Shown: positions 1-12,960, numbered from the stretch's first letter. The stretch: DNA of 64,000 bases from Ehretia macrophylla (GCA_037974665.1 CM075773.1:33428853-33492852); one strand, 5' to 3'. Translations and numbers: made by a program. The notes: generated from the letters alone by a model not told the origin.

Positions 1-684
1 CTTACCTTATAAAATACTTTAAAATACCAATAAAAATATCTTGATTGTTTTTCTGAAAAATCATTTAACTCTCACAACAGTATATATATATGTTCTTCTT
101 ATTAATGAGCTAATTAAATGGAAATGTCAATTATTTCGCATAAATTTGTGTCTATTTTTCACATTGTCTCACGAAATCTATTTATTTATTTATTGTTCAC
201 ACACTCTTATAAGACATACCAGAGTCAGAAAAGCCAATAAATCCAAGATAACATACTCTTGTTAATTTCGTGTTTATTCTTCACATATAGATAGATTTCT
301 GTGACTAGTGTGGTATTTTTTATTTTGCTCTCTCTTTTTGATTATATGGAGGCCTAAAGTAAGGTTCTGTTCTATAATTATTTTACGGGATGTTTCACCC
401 TTCCATCTTTATGTAAAAGTGTTTCTAACTCTGCCCGAATATGGTCCATTGTATGATTTCCCTAATGGGTTGCACATCTGAAAATTTGCAAAATGGTCAG
501 TAAATTAGTTTATCTCACAATAAATATAGATTACAGTGAACTCATAATAGTCTTGCAAAATCTTTTTGCAGTCTACAATTAATAAGAAATTCTTTTGGGT
601 ATGATTTCTTCGAATCTACCTCAAGTTGACAAACCTTCAGATTATAATTCATTGAAAAAAATGGTAGCCCTTTAATATATTATA
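1..684. other. AT-rich intergenic DNA
   Basis: No credible coding exon was found here. The short open frames lack codon bias or recognisable motifs. The last ~130 bases (527-660) are one half of a diverged direct repeat described separately. The stretch ends at the 9-bp target duplication of a MULE-like element. Confidence 0.6.
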
Positions 685-1802
685 GGGTTAAATCTACTTT
701 GTACCTCTATTCTTTACATATTGTGACACTTATTAACTCTAAAAATTTCACTTAGTAACCCTTGATTGGGTCAAGTTTAATAGAATTAGGATTTTGTTAA
801 AACAAAAATTCATAATTACTAAACTACACCCATAGTTAAAGCTTAAAGATAATTTTACCCTCCTAACAAAATACAAACCTATCTCGTTCAAAAAAAAAAA
901 AAAAACCAAACTAAACCCACCCCCAACCCACCATTTCACACATCTAATGAACCTGTTCGCATATTCCCAAGTGTTAAAAGAATATGCATTATACCAGCAA
1001 AATGACAATTCCAATTTAATAGCAGGATAAATGACAAATATACTTCTTTCTGCTTCAAAATAGTATCATATTCTCAATATTCCTAGAGATTTAAACCGAC
1101 ACAAAAAGTACAAAACACAGCTAAATGTGACTTTAAAATTTTCATTTGCAGGGATTTATGCCGACAATGAGAAACTGAAAGATCTTTTGATGTCGAAGAT
1201 TGGAAAATCACCTTCTAAACCAACAAAGGAAATGTATCAAATGGTTGTTGACTGCGATGTATGAATGCTGGTACAATTGGTAATTGTATTCTCAAACAAC
1301 ACGATATTCATGGTGAGGAAAAATTTCAACAAAGGTCTAAGAGCATCTATAAAGAAACTCAATGACGGAAAGAATAAAAAGCTTACCAAAAAGTATAAAC
1401 ACTCTTTTAACATCAAACTGTCTTTAGGGGTTTAGTTTGGTTTTTTTTTTTTTTTGAAAGAATTGGGTTTGTATTTTGTTAGGAGGGTAAAATTGTCTTT
1501 AGGCTTTAACTATGGGGGTAGTTTAGTAATTATGAATTTTTATTTTAACAAAATCTTAATTCTGTTAAAGTTGATCAAAGTCAAGGGTTACTAAGTGAAA
1601 ATTTTAAAGGTGAGAATTAATAAGTGTCATAATATGTAAAAAATAAGAGTATAAAGTGAGTTTAACTCTAGATTATATTGAACCCTCGATAGTCTAGCGA
1701 AATCTTTCTACGACCATCAATTAATGAAAAATTATTTTCAAGAATATTTTGGACCCACCTCAAATTGACAAACTTAGAAATTATAATCCGTTTAATAGAT
1801 CA
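527..1802. repeat. Diverged direct repeat (527-660 and 1669-1802)
   Basis: Two ~130-base stretches in the same orientation share a common backbone. Shared words include tagatta, gtgaactc/ttgaaccctc, atagtctTGC/AGCgaaatcttt, caattaat and cctcaaRttgacaaac. They are roughly three-quarters identical by eye. They flank the MULE-like element at 685-1668, and the right copy overlaps that element's right target duplication. An old local tandem duplication into which the element inserted would explain this. Confidence 0.55.
685..1668. mobile_element. MULE-like element with long inverted termini and a captured exon
   Basis: The arms at 685-918 and 1431-1668 are near-perfect inverted repeats of ~235 bp, ending in GGGTTAAA and its imperfect partner GAGTTAAA. 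The flanks tatattata (676-684) and tagattata (1669-1677) match at 8 of 9 positions, as expected for the 9-bp target duplications of Mutator-like elements. No transposase is present, so the element is non-autonomous. The ~500-bp interior includes an exon-like stretch: a pyrimidine-AG acceptor ending at 1151 is followed by a 36-codon open frame to a stop at 1262-1264, beginning IYADNEKLKDLL. I do not recognise the donor gene. Confidence 0.72.
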
Positions 1803-2200
1803 CCATTCAATATAATTAGATATAAAATTTATCGGGATCGAACTTAAATTGGTAGTACGTCTTTCTGGTAGCATTCGTATTACATGCCACGTAAGAAATC
1901 CAAGCAAAGAGAAACAAACAGTAAAAGGCGGGAATACAAGTCCAAAATTAGAGGAAAGCACGTGTAATATACTTTTGAAACATCCAATCAATTTTTTTTT
2001 CCAAAAATAAAAAACATAAAAAATAACACCCAATAAATAAAATTAGAAAAAAAGATAATTCAAAACTTAAACAAACAAAAACAAATATTCAACCTTTTCC
2101 ATTTCACCAAATCGTTTTGACTACGCCAAAAAACAGAAAAAAGAAAAACAAAAAAAAAAGTCCCAGAAATACATTTCATTTAATTTTAACTTTCGCTTTT
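1803..2200. other. Kinesin upstream region
   Basis: AT-rich non-coding DNA between the diverged repeat and the presumed kinesin leader exon. It probably holds the promoter. I could not single out a convincing TATA box among the many A/T runs. Confidence 0.4.
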
Positions 2201-2319
2201 TAATCCACACAACAAAAACAAAAAGAAAACAGCTTCTCTTTAGCTTATAAGCCTTTTAACGACCCAAACGCTGCATTGCATTTTGGTGTTTCAAACGATT
2301 CGCTGCAGATCTCTTCCAG
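2201..2319 (+). promoter_or_regulatory. Probable 5' leader exon of the kinesin gene
   Basis: A relatively GC-rich stretch ends in ctcttccag followed by a good donor, gttcgt, at 2320. The next plausible acceptor is the ttgtag at 4891-4896, just upstream of the start codon at 4942. This implies a non-coding leader exon and a ~2.6-kb intron in the 5' untranslated region, an arrangement often linked with expression control in plants. It is inferred from splice motifs only, and the left end is a guess. Confidence 0.4.
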
Positions 2320-2420
2320 GTTCGTACAATCTGTTTGGTGAATTTCTATAAAATCAGTTAAAAAAACAGTTTATTTTTTATTTTTTATAATTTGATGAGA
2401 TGATTTTTTTGGTTTTTACG

Positions 2421-3905
2421 TGCAATGTAGTACTTTTCTAGCTTCAATTTGAATTTTCGTTAACTTTAATTTATTTTTGATTTAATTATATAAATAATTT
2501 GTGTAATGTTTTGGGTTTATTCTTTTATGAGATGAAAGTTTCTGTTTTTCGCGCAATGTAGTACTTTTGTGGCTTCAAAATTGAATCTTTGGTTTTGTAG
2601 AAGCTCGCAGAGCTTTGAATTTGGGTCAAATTTCGTTTAATTATACAAATAATAAATGTAGCTTTTAGGGTTTAGGATTTTGTGATAATGTGATTTTTAT
2701 TTTTGCTTTCATTATCTAAATTTTTGTTTTTTCGTGTACTTTGTGGCTTCAAAATTGAATATTTGGTCTTGTTTAAGGTTGTACAGCTTTGAATTTGCGT
2801 CAAATTTAACTATAGAAGTGACTCGTGCTATTTTTCATGGTCTGGAATTTCGTAAAAGAAGTGATTTTTTTTTTTCTTTTTCGGATGAATTTTTTGTATT
2901 TTTAGCTAATGTAGTACTTTTTGTGCTTCAACTTAAATCTTTGACTTTGTATAAGGTTGGGGAGCTTTGAATTTGCGTTAAATATAATTTATTTTTGCTT
3001 CAAATATATGGAAATATATGCAACATTTAGGGTTTAAATCTTTTGTAAAAAATTCTGACTTTTCGTTATTTAATGAGATGAACGTTTTTCTTTCCCGCTT
3101 AATATAGTACTTTTCTGGCTTCAAAATCGAATCTTTTATTTCCTATGAGGTGGCAGAGCTTCCAATTTGTGTTTAATTTAGCTTATTTTTGCTTTAATCG
3201 TATTAACAATTTATGTAATTTTTAAGGTTTAGTATTTGTGCAAAAGTGATTCTTTTATTCCTTTTGAGATGTATTTTTTGGGTTTGCGTGTAATGTAGTA
3301 CTTTTGTTGTGTGAAAATTGAATCTTTGGGTTTGTATAAAGTTAACGAGTTTTGAATTTGCATCAAATTTGTTAGTATTTGCTCTAATTATTTAGATAAT
3401 TTATGCAATTTTTAAGGTTTGTTGTTTTAAAAAAAAATAAAAGATTGACTTTCTGTTCTTAATTGAGATGAAAGTTTTTGTTTTTCACATAATGTAGTGC
3501 TTTTCTGGCTTCAAAATTGAATATTTTGTTTCGTATAGGATTGTAGTGCCGTGAATTATGTAAAATTTAGTTTATTTTGCTTTACTTATATAAATAATTT
3601 AGATAATTTTTGAGGTTAGGATTTGGTAGAGAAGTGATTTTTTATTCCTTTTTGAGATGAAAGCTTTGTTTTTCGTGAAATGTAGTACTATTCTACCTTC
3701 AAAATTGAATCTTGTTGTTTTGTCTAACATTGCAGTGAACTTGCCTCAGATTTTGTTTATTTTTGCTTGATTATGTAAATAATTTATGTAATTTATGGGA
3801 TTTAGGATTTTGTAAAAAGTTATTTTCTTATTCTTTTTGAGATGAAATTTATGTTTTTTTGGTGCAATGTAGTACTTTTCTGGCATAAAAAATTGACTCT
3901 TCGGT
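2421..3905 (+). repeat. About nine degenerate tandem repeats of ~185 bp in the kinesin leader intron
   Basis: A core resembling aatgtagtacttttctggct followed by caaaattgaatctt recurs near 2424, 2554, 2735, 2907, 3101, 3291, 3491, 3679 and 3864. Spacing is mostly 172-200 bp. Other words recur in each unit, including ttttgagatgaaagttt, gtttaattta/gcttt and taatttatgtaatttttagggttt. The copies are clearly diverged, so the array is old. It lies wholly between the presumed leader donor (2320) and the acceptor before the start codon. Confidence 0.8.
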
Positions 3906-4941
3906 TCAAACCCAAAAAAAAAAAAAGAGCCTTTTAATTTATTGAAGAAATAAAAATCTTGAATTTTGGATCTATTTGTCCTTTGGAGTATCATTGGATG
4001 TGGTAGGTCTATGATGGAGGGTTTTAGTTCAAAGAACTTGTTATGATAATGTTGTATAAAAGAAAAAGGAGGAAAAGTAGAGGTAAGAAATCTTTTTTTG
4101 GATTTAAGTTTTAATGTTTACACCTCAGAAGGCATAGAGCTACTTTGATTTAGGTTGTCTTGGGGGTGGATTTATGTGAGTCGAGACAGCTAGCAGAATC
4201 CCTTTTTGCCACTTAACTTTTGTATCATGTTCTTATTTCATGTGATTAGCTACTACGACTTACATTCTTGGTGGATTGTTGGCAAATTTATGGTTTGTTT
4301 TTGCACTAATGTAATGATATTGGTCGCCACAAGGTTTTGAAAGGATTAATCTTTCAATAGTTGATCTGAAAATCCCTTATTAATTGTGCATCAATTCTTT
4401 GAATCGTTGGTGCTTTAGAAGAAATGCAGTGCAGCCATGGAGTTAATAGGATTTCAAGGCAAGAATTATGTTTCGCTAAAAGCATATCAAACTATGCTTC
4501 AGTCTTGTGGCATACGTAAGGATATCACAGGAGGTAAAATGAATTCACATATTTACAAAGGAAAGAGGTTTTTCCTTCATTGTACAAATAATACTACAAA
4601 ATAGTAAAGGAGAGAGTTAGATATAGTCTTTTATGTGGGAGGGCTGATATTGTCTTTCAGCTCAAAACTTAGACATCAATATTTGATTTTATGTGATGTC
4701 CATATATATTAAGCTCTTATATCTAAACTTTGTTTAAGGAATATTTACTTATTCTGCTATGTCCATATATCTCTTTTGACACCTGACACTATTCCAAGTT
4801 TGCTGGTAACTGTGTAAGTTACTAGAACTGAGTTCCTTACACTTTTACCTATCTACCATCTATTTACTGACTTTCCATTGTTTTTTCTACTTGTAGCGGC
4901 ACGTCCTTTGTTGATATTAGAAGGATCCTCTTATTCTTATC

Positions 4942-7900
4942 ATGAATCCACTGTCTGAATTTCATGCAAGTGAAAATGGGGGACCAGACTACTTAAATGA
5001 AAATGTTAGCCATGATATTTTTGGACAGGAGGAAAATCATAAATATTCAGCTGAGGGTAAGAAGGAGAACCTCATTTCCATTCTAAAGAAATTTTTTCAT
5101 TGCTTTTCTTAACTGCAGTTGCAAAACTTTATGTTAAATGAAAATTGAAGCCCCTAAGTCTTCTGAAAGTACTTCTGAGCTCTGATATTTTCTCATTGTC
5201 TTTGCCTAGTCATCTGAATTAGAGCTGCATTACCATGGTCTGATAGTGTTATCTGATATAGTTGTTTCTCCATCCCTAAAACTCATATAACAGGCCACAT
5301 GAAGTGCCCATTGGGCTACAATTCTGTTAAAGTATGTCTTGAGTTCTTGCCTATCCAAGCTAATGGATGAAGAGAGCTGTTACATTTTTTTGTAACTTTT
5401 GCATAAGTATTTCCTTCTAAGTTTCCCTTTTCCTGGGTGGAGGTTTGGGGCAATTGGTTGTGTTATAAGAGGTATGATGACTATCAATGCTTAGCAGAAA
5501 AAATCCTGCATGAAGAGTCTGCTGTGCATAATCCCATGGATTCTTCTCTCTGTGCTGTTTACCCTAATCTGCAAATGTTTACACGATTTTAACTGTTTTT
5601 CTGCTGCATATTTGTCACATGTGTAGGACTATCAGCTGCATCAACTAATTATGTTGAGACTAAGTTCCCTGATGTGTTCCCCTCAAAGCATGGGTCTTAT
5701 TATGAGCTGCCAGCCACTAAGGTTTCTGAACTTATGAAACTGAACAGTCTACAGGTACTGGTATTTGCTTTTGTTTTTAATAAACCTTACTTTTTGTTTC
5801 CTATGGGTTCTATATATCATTTTCCGACCTCCATAGCCTGAATTTTGCTCTTGGTGCTATCCTTATGTGCAGAGTGCCTCTACTCACTCACTTTTTCATG
5901 TTGTGAATGAAATTTTGGATGACACCATCGAGAGGAAGAGTGGTGATATACCTCAGGTAAGGAATCAGAATCCACATGATTGGGATGTTAATGCTAGCAT
6001 ATCAATCTAATGTTATGCACTTAGCCAAGGAAAGAGTCTGATATAATATAACTTAGCAAAAAAAGGAAACTGATATTATGTAACTTCTCTTCTTTTCTGA
6101 TCCCCTTTTTGCATTCTTTTAGTTTCTTATTGGTGGTTTCTCTTATTCAGTGTGTAGCGTCCTTGTTGAAGCTATCTGTGCAAGAGATTGAGCAACGAGT
6201 GTTGAAGCAAGCAGAGAATCTGAGAAAGGTTTGTCTGTTTGAAGATTTTAGCCTTGCATTACCGGATTATGTTTCACTCGTATTATAAATTGCTTATGGT
6301 GGTCTACATAAATTTATGGCTGCAGCAAAGCTCTCTGTACAAGTCTCGTGAAGAGAGGTACCAATCAAAAATTAGAGCACTTGAAACACTTACAGTGGGA
6401 ACTACTGAAGAAAATGAGGTATAGTATCTAGTGGTTACCAACATTGATTAGTTTTGATTTAGTCTTCAATGTAACTTCATCTTTCCTGGAGTTCTTGTTG
6501 CAGGTTATTATGAACCAGCTTCAACAGATAAAGGTACATGTCTTGCATTTGATTGCCCTTTCTAATTTGTGAATATGGACGTATGTTGATAGTGGATAAG
6601 TAGGCCTGAAAGTGCAGTAATCCATATTTTGTGTAGCTTATTTTTTAAAAGATGTGAAAAGGTGCTTCTCTTAGAAAGTGGGCATTCACTATTGACATCC
6701 CACAAAGGAGAAGGGGAAATTCAATGTGAAACCTAGAGGCATATTTGTCAACTCGTTATTGCTTGTCAACATCATTTTCGCTCACAGAATATTCTTAATC
6801 ATAATTCATACACTCTATGCTCAGCCACAGAAATTCTTATTATCTATGCCGTCGCTAGCCGTGCGCTCTAATGTGCTGGTCTTTATAAATTATGATGTCA
6901 AATACGATTCATCCTGGAAATACCTTGAGCTGTTGAAACAAGATACTTTATTACTAATATGTAACAAAATATTTTTGATCAGTAGGTGCTTCATGGTTCT
7001 TGTCTAACTTTGTCTTTTCTTTTGCTTTCATATTAGTTTAGAATGGTTCTTTCATAATCTTGTAATTAGTTTAGTAGTGCACAAAGGTTCTCTTCTCTAT
7101 TAAAACGTGGATTAGTGCTGAATTTAATATATTGAATTCTTGGTTGCAGATTGAGAAGGCCAGGATTGAGGAGGAAAAAAAACTTGATGAGGAAGATGTA
7201 ATCAGTTTAAAGAGAGAGAGGAGTAACTATGAGATTCAGATATCTTCGTTAATGCAAGACCTGGAAATGGCCAAAAAGACATATGAAGGGAACTGCTTAC
7301 AGTTGGAAATACAATACAAAGAAATTAAAAATGAGTTGGAGAAGAAGATAATGGAACTTGAGTTCCTTCTATCTGATTCGAGGAAAAAGGTGAAAGAACT
7401 TGAGGATTTCTCTGAATCGAAATATCTGAGATGGAAAAGGAAAGAACATGGATACAATCACTTCATAGATTCTCACATTGGATCTCTACAGGTTTGCATC
7501 AAGTATTGTGTTTCTCATTTCATGTAGTTTTATGTCATAATTACCTTAATGCGATGAAATTTTTTAGGATTTAAAAATGAAATCTGAGTCCATAAAACAA
7601 GAGGTTTTGAAGACAAAGAGGATCTACGCTGAAGAAATTAATCACTTTGGTAAGGCTGATGGCAGAGAATATATTTTTCCATCCACCATTCTGAAATGTG
7701 AACCTACACATGTGCTGGCATTTTACATGCGTGTTGATTTCTTTTCTTGCTCAGAGCTGGAGCTGAAGGGACTGGTATACGCTGCACAGAATTACCATAC
7801 AGTCCTTGAAGAAAATCGAAAGTTGTACAATGAGGTTCAGGACTTGAAAGGTGAATTACTTAGCCTTTGTAATAAGCTGAATCATCTATGTCCACAAGGA

Positions 7901-10900
7901 ATTACCTCATCCATTTCTTCTCTTGTGCTAGGTAACATTAGAGTTTATTGTCGAATAAGGCCATTCCTTCCAGGGCAAAGTAAAAAACAGACAACTTTGG
8001 ATTATATTGGTGAGAATGGGGAACTGGTCGTTGTAAACCCCTCAAAACGGGGAAAAGACACTCATCGGCTTTTCAAGTTTAACAAGGTCTTTGGTCCTAC
8101 AACTACTCAAGGTCTTAATGGTCATACCTTGTCTTACATGTAAATATATCTTTCGTTAAACCTCAGGAAAGTTTTTTAACCTCTCTCTCCCCTTTGGGTC
8201 TTACAACTCAATTGTCTCCAGAGGAGGTATTTCGAGACACACAACCATTAATCAGGTCTGTTCTAGATGGCTACAACATCTGCATCTTTGCTTATGGCCA
8301 AACTGGTTCAGGAAAAACTTACACCATGGTACTTCCTGGATGCTTGATTTTAATAAAATATATTATTTCTCTTTTATGATGCTACAATTGCTGTTACTTC
8401 TGTCTCACACCACTTTCTGTGTCCTCAGACTGGACCAAGACTATCATCGGTAAAGGATTGGGGTGTGAACTATAGAGCCTTGAATGATCTATTCAATATC
8501 TCCCAGAGCAGAAAGAGTTCCATTGCTTATGAAGTTGGTGTTCAAATGGTTGAAATATATAATGAACAAGTCCGTGACTTACTTTGCAATGAGAATTCAC
8601 AAAAAAGATATCCTTCTGATGTATTTAAATTCTAATTTCTTGACTTTTTGCTTTAATGAATCAATGAGTATATAAGAGTATGATCTCTGCACCCATGTCC
8701 CCTTTTGTCATGAAATGCATTTGTTTCCATGTGCTTGTGTAAAACATTCTATTTTGATGTTTTTTACACATAGTTAGGTGCATGGTATATTTGTGTGTTT
8801 GTTGTTTCTTTGACTTGCACACACTTGGGATTTGGAATACTACCCAACCAAATGGGTTAGCCGTCCCTGATGCTAGCATGCACCCAGTCAAATCAACAGC
8901 AGATGTACTGGAATTGATGAACATTGGGTTGATGAATAGGGCAGTTGGTGCTACTGCCTTAAATGAAAGGAGCAGCCGATCCCACAGGTTTTTTTGGATC
9001 TTTGCTTTCTCTTTTTATCTTTTCTCATCCAGACAGAATTTTCTGAATCTGATTTGAATTTAATTCATATGGCACAGTGTCCTCACTGTTCATGTTCGAG
9101 GGACAGATTTGGAGACAAATACTGTTTTGCGTGGTTGTCTACATTTGGTAGATCTAGCTGGCAGTGAAAGAGTAGATCGCTCTGAAGCAACGGGAGATAG
9201 ACTGAGGGAAGCACAACATATTAACAAATCTCTATCAGCTCTTGGAGATGTGATCTCTGCATTGGCACAAAAAAGCTCTCATGTGCCGTACAGAAATAGC
9301 AAACTAACTCAAATTCTTCAGAGCTCTCTGGGTATGTAGATAACTTTTTATTGGTTTTTGTAGAACTTATGGTTATGGTGTTGAAGATATTAATTTCCAA
9401 CACTTTGTTGTATTTCACTTCATAAATGATGGTACTTACTTCGCTGCTCTATGTTGAAGGTGGCCAAGCAAAAACCCTTATGTTTGTACAGCTTAATCCT
9501 GATGTTGAATCTTACTCTGAAACCGTAAGCACTCTAAAGTTTGCTGAGAGGGTATCCGGCGTTGAATTGGGTGCTGCACGAAGCAATAAAGAGGGTAGGG
9601 GTGTCAGGGAACTTATCGAACAGGTACCTTGCGAATGATTTCTTTATCATCATGAGTCCTATATATTAGGCTTCATCATCTAAATCTTAGCGAGTAATAT
9701 GTCCTTATTCAATATGTTCACCCCCTTATACCTTTTGGAAATGGACCTTTGCCTACTCTGTGTTAGGCAGGTGTCATGCTGCTCATAACGTCTTTGAGTT
9801 ACTCATTTCTATCCATGCTCATTTTTCATCATACAACCATGACATGATATGTGGCCACTAGCTCATAGAATTATAGAGATTTAATCAATGCAGATGGCCT
9901 GAGAACATGGCGAACACATGGGTGAAACTGTAGTGAGAAGTTTCACAGCAGAATGCACCTGGAGATGACTAGAAAGAGTTTTAGAAAAGACTTGCATACT
10001 TGGCATCTATACACTATCTCTGTTCTAAGATCTTAGACAGTTGGTATATAGTGGCCCATCTGTTCAGAGTCAACCTAATCAATGCTCTTCTCTTATATTA
10101 ATCTCTATCTGAGGCCTCAGTCTCCCTCAAACCACAAGCTGTTCATCTTTAATAATCAACCATTTGCATGATGCCTTTTGTCCACTTTTCTCTTGATGCT
10201 TACTATCAATATTTGTAATCTCATTCTTTTGTTAATTCTGTTAGGATTCTTATAATGCATCCAAACCATCCCTGTTACTTCTGTCTCAGCCTTCTATGGG
10301 GTGTTAATTTCACCATATCTTGCGTGGCTGTTGCTGAACACGTTCAAGTATTTGATATACCTCAGACTCTGTCTGTCATCACAAACAAAGTTCATGAAAG
10401 GGTAATTAGGGAATGCAGCATATTTAAGCTTCATTTCTCAGAGTTCTTTTGCAACCTCAAAAGAGAAAAAAAATTGAAAAGGGAAAGAAAAAAGGAGAGA
10501 CAACTGAAGCACTCATTTGAAGCAAATCATACAGTGAGTCTAGAAATTTAAGAGAGAATTTCTTTCTCTAACATTGTGGAGTCGGGATATTTGAGGCATG
10601 TTGCTCTAATGCTTTTCACAGCAGCTTGTCTTACATGCTTGCATTTGTTTATAATCTGAATTGCAATGATATGTGATTTCTGCTTTCTTATCTCCAATAT
10701 GTATTGAAGCCATACGTTTGTTTTGTTTTACTTCTTGTTTTTCTTTGTGGACTTTGTTATTCTACTACCACAAATACTCTTTCATCTGTTAATATTCGGT
10801 GATCCCGCAGGTTGCTTTCCTGAAGGACACAATTGCAAAGAAGGATGAAGAAATTGGACGGTTGCGGGAGCTGAAATTAAATTTGAATGGGGATAGGCGT

Positions 10901-12960
10901 AGTATGAGCTCACCACGGTATGAATCTGCCTCTCCAAGAGTGCTTTCTGTAGGTGCCCCACGTCAAAGTAGAAGATTATCAGGAGAGAAAAGCTTTGGAC
11001 TTAATAAGAAAGCTGTCTCTGATATAGACAATAACTCTGAGTACAGTGATAAGCATTCTGAAGCTGGATCTCAGCAGTCCATGGATGATTTTAGGCACCA
11101 CAAGGAATTCTTTCGGCAATCACGACTTGCCGTTGTGAATGGTGGTCAAAATTTTAGTGAAGATGTTGAATCAAGGTCTGTTGCAACTGATGGAGAAAAC
11201 AATCTTAATGAAGACATGGATCTCTTAGGATTTGGAGATGCAGATTCAGAAGAGAGATTAAGTGACATATCTGATAGTGTTCTTTCCATGGGAACTGAAA
11301 CTGATGGTTCTATTTGCAGTATTGTTGAGTACACTCTTTTTCCTGAAACTGCAAGATCACCTGCTGAGAGCATAGAGAGGTAAGCTTTTCTATTATGCTT
11401 GAACTTCTAAACAATCCTTTAGGTTCATGACACACAGAAGTACTGGACACTCTTCTAGTCATTTCTATGCCTAAAATATTTGCTTTTCCAGGAACAAGAT
11501 TATGTATTCTAGAACTTTCCTAGTCAACCATTGCTCTGCAGTAAAAGAATTCGTATATAGAATCCTATAACTATGTGGCAAGCCTGCACATCATTCACTC
11601 TTAAGATACTTCTGCTAAATTAATGTTCTCCAATGACATTTGCCAGTTCATCAACATGCTAAATTTTCCTGGGTTCCGTTCAGTTGGCTTCTTTCAACTG
11701 TATGAAGGATTGGAGAGTAGGCGTGCGTTACATTTTCCTTTCCCTTTCAAGCATTGTCTGAAACTTTCAGTGTTTCAAGGGAACATCAAGAAGTTGTCTT
11801 CAGCTGTTTCCTTCTCAAAATGATTTTTAAAATTCAAAGACTATTATATTGTGCAATTCAAATATTTTGTCTGTTATAGAAGATCCTTTAATATAGTTGC
11901 TAGATGTTAAATTATATCTTTTACAATATTCTGGATTTACCTAATCAGAAGCATTGAAAAAGTTATGACCTCTTCCATGCTCATCTTACATTCGTGTTTT
12001 AAACTCTGTTCTATGAAAACATTGTTCCAAATTGACCTTAACTAAATCTGGATGGGCTTATCATTTAATTACCATCTATAAAGGGTTAACATGGCGGTTT
12101 TCTTGTGGTGACAATTTCTGCTTGAATTCCCCGAGACCTTAAATTTTTCTCTTGTTTTATCTTTTCCTTCTTCTGATGTCAGTACTATGCATCTGAAACC
12201 ATGTTGGTTTGATCCGTATATTAGATGGGCAGACAGGCAGTCAAGTATTAGTTTACTTTACCGTGATGATGTACTGGCATAAACCGATGATTATAGTTGT
12301 GCACCAATTTTCCCACGTTTTTCCTATTATGAATGTTACCATTTCATAGTGTTGTATTATTTCAGTAATGGAACATGTGTGTACAAGTTTGGTGGAGAAA
12401 TCCCATTATTTCTTCTATAAGAAATTTGTTTGCAGCTTATTTATTGTACTTAGATTTTTTTTTTGGTTGTTTCAAATGCCACATGTTGACATATATTAAT
12501 AAAAATCTATATGTTGCTAAGATTTATGTTGTCATAGAGCTTACATTTTAGGAGGACGTTGGATGCTACATTGAATACTTACGCATCTCTATTACATTTC
12601 TGCACCCGATTGCAGGTCCAATATTCCGGAAAAACTTCCAAAACCCCCGCAGAAGCAGGTGCAAACCGGATCTTCTCGGTTGTCATTGGCCAAGAGCTCA
12701 TCAAAAGTCTCAAGTATGAATTATGTTGTTTTTAACTTCTGCCCGTCTGCCATTTGGGATTTTCGTGATATTTGATTTCTTATGTTTCTAGTCTCTATTT
12801 GTTTTTCTCTCATTTGATTATCTTCCTTTTCGCTGAAGGTATTTTGATTCTTGTTCACCTCTTTTATTCCTTGTTCGCAGTGACTAAACGAGCAAACACT
12901 GGTAGCTCTTCCGCGATTAGATCTACCAAGCATGGCAATAGTCAGAAGCCAAAATCGTAA
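4942..12960 (+). CDS. Kinesin-14 family microtubule motor (18 coding exons, 947 aa)
   Basis: The exons I place are 4942-5056, 5627-5754, 5873-5956, 6151-6228, 6326-6418, 6504-6533, 7150-7491, 7568-7649, 7755-7850, 7932-8111, 8222-8328, 8429-8607, 8823-8987, 9078-9331, 9460-9623, 10811-11379, 12616-12713 and 12881-12960. They total 2,844 nt in one frame. The protein has a ~175-residue N-terminal part, a coiled-coil-like stalk at about 176-349, and a motor domain at about 350-690. Visible motor motifs are the P-loop GQTGSGKT (435-442), switch [10 protein letters not shown] (~552-560) and switch [10 protein letters not shown] (583-590), followed by [10 protein letters not shown]. The tail is Ser-rich. 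An ATP-driven microtubule motor with a VYCRIRP-type start placed after the stalk fits plant KIN-14, whose members are generally minus-end directed. I see no calponin-homology domain. All introns are GT-AG except 8608-8822. The long introns 9624-10810 and 11380-12615 hold nothing recognisable. Confidence 0.93.
8608..8822 (+). other. U12-type AT-AC spliceosomal intron in the kinesin motor domain
   Basis: The intron opens with ATATCCTT, the exact U12 donor consensus, and ends in AC. A branch-site match TTCTTTGAC (consensus TTCCTTRAC) sits at 8806-8814, about 9 bases before the 3' end, at the short distance typical of this class. Removing it joins AG to A to make an Arg codon and gives the conserved [14 protein letters not shown] motor sequence. 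Without it the frame runs into a stop within about ten codons. No GT-AG pair in this interval restores the motor sequence. Confidence 0.9.

Noticed and set aside
8484-8675. Apparent gene end or frameshift in the kinesin after the QKR codons (stop near 8633)
   Set aside because: Explained by the AT-AC intron at 8608-8822. Splicing restores the conserved motor frame, so the gene is not broken.
10255-10551. 98-codon open frame inside a kinesin intron
   Set aside because: No motif, ends in Lys/Arg low complexity, and lies between well-supported splice sites.
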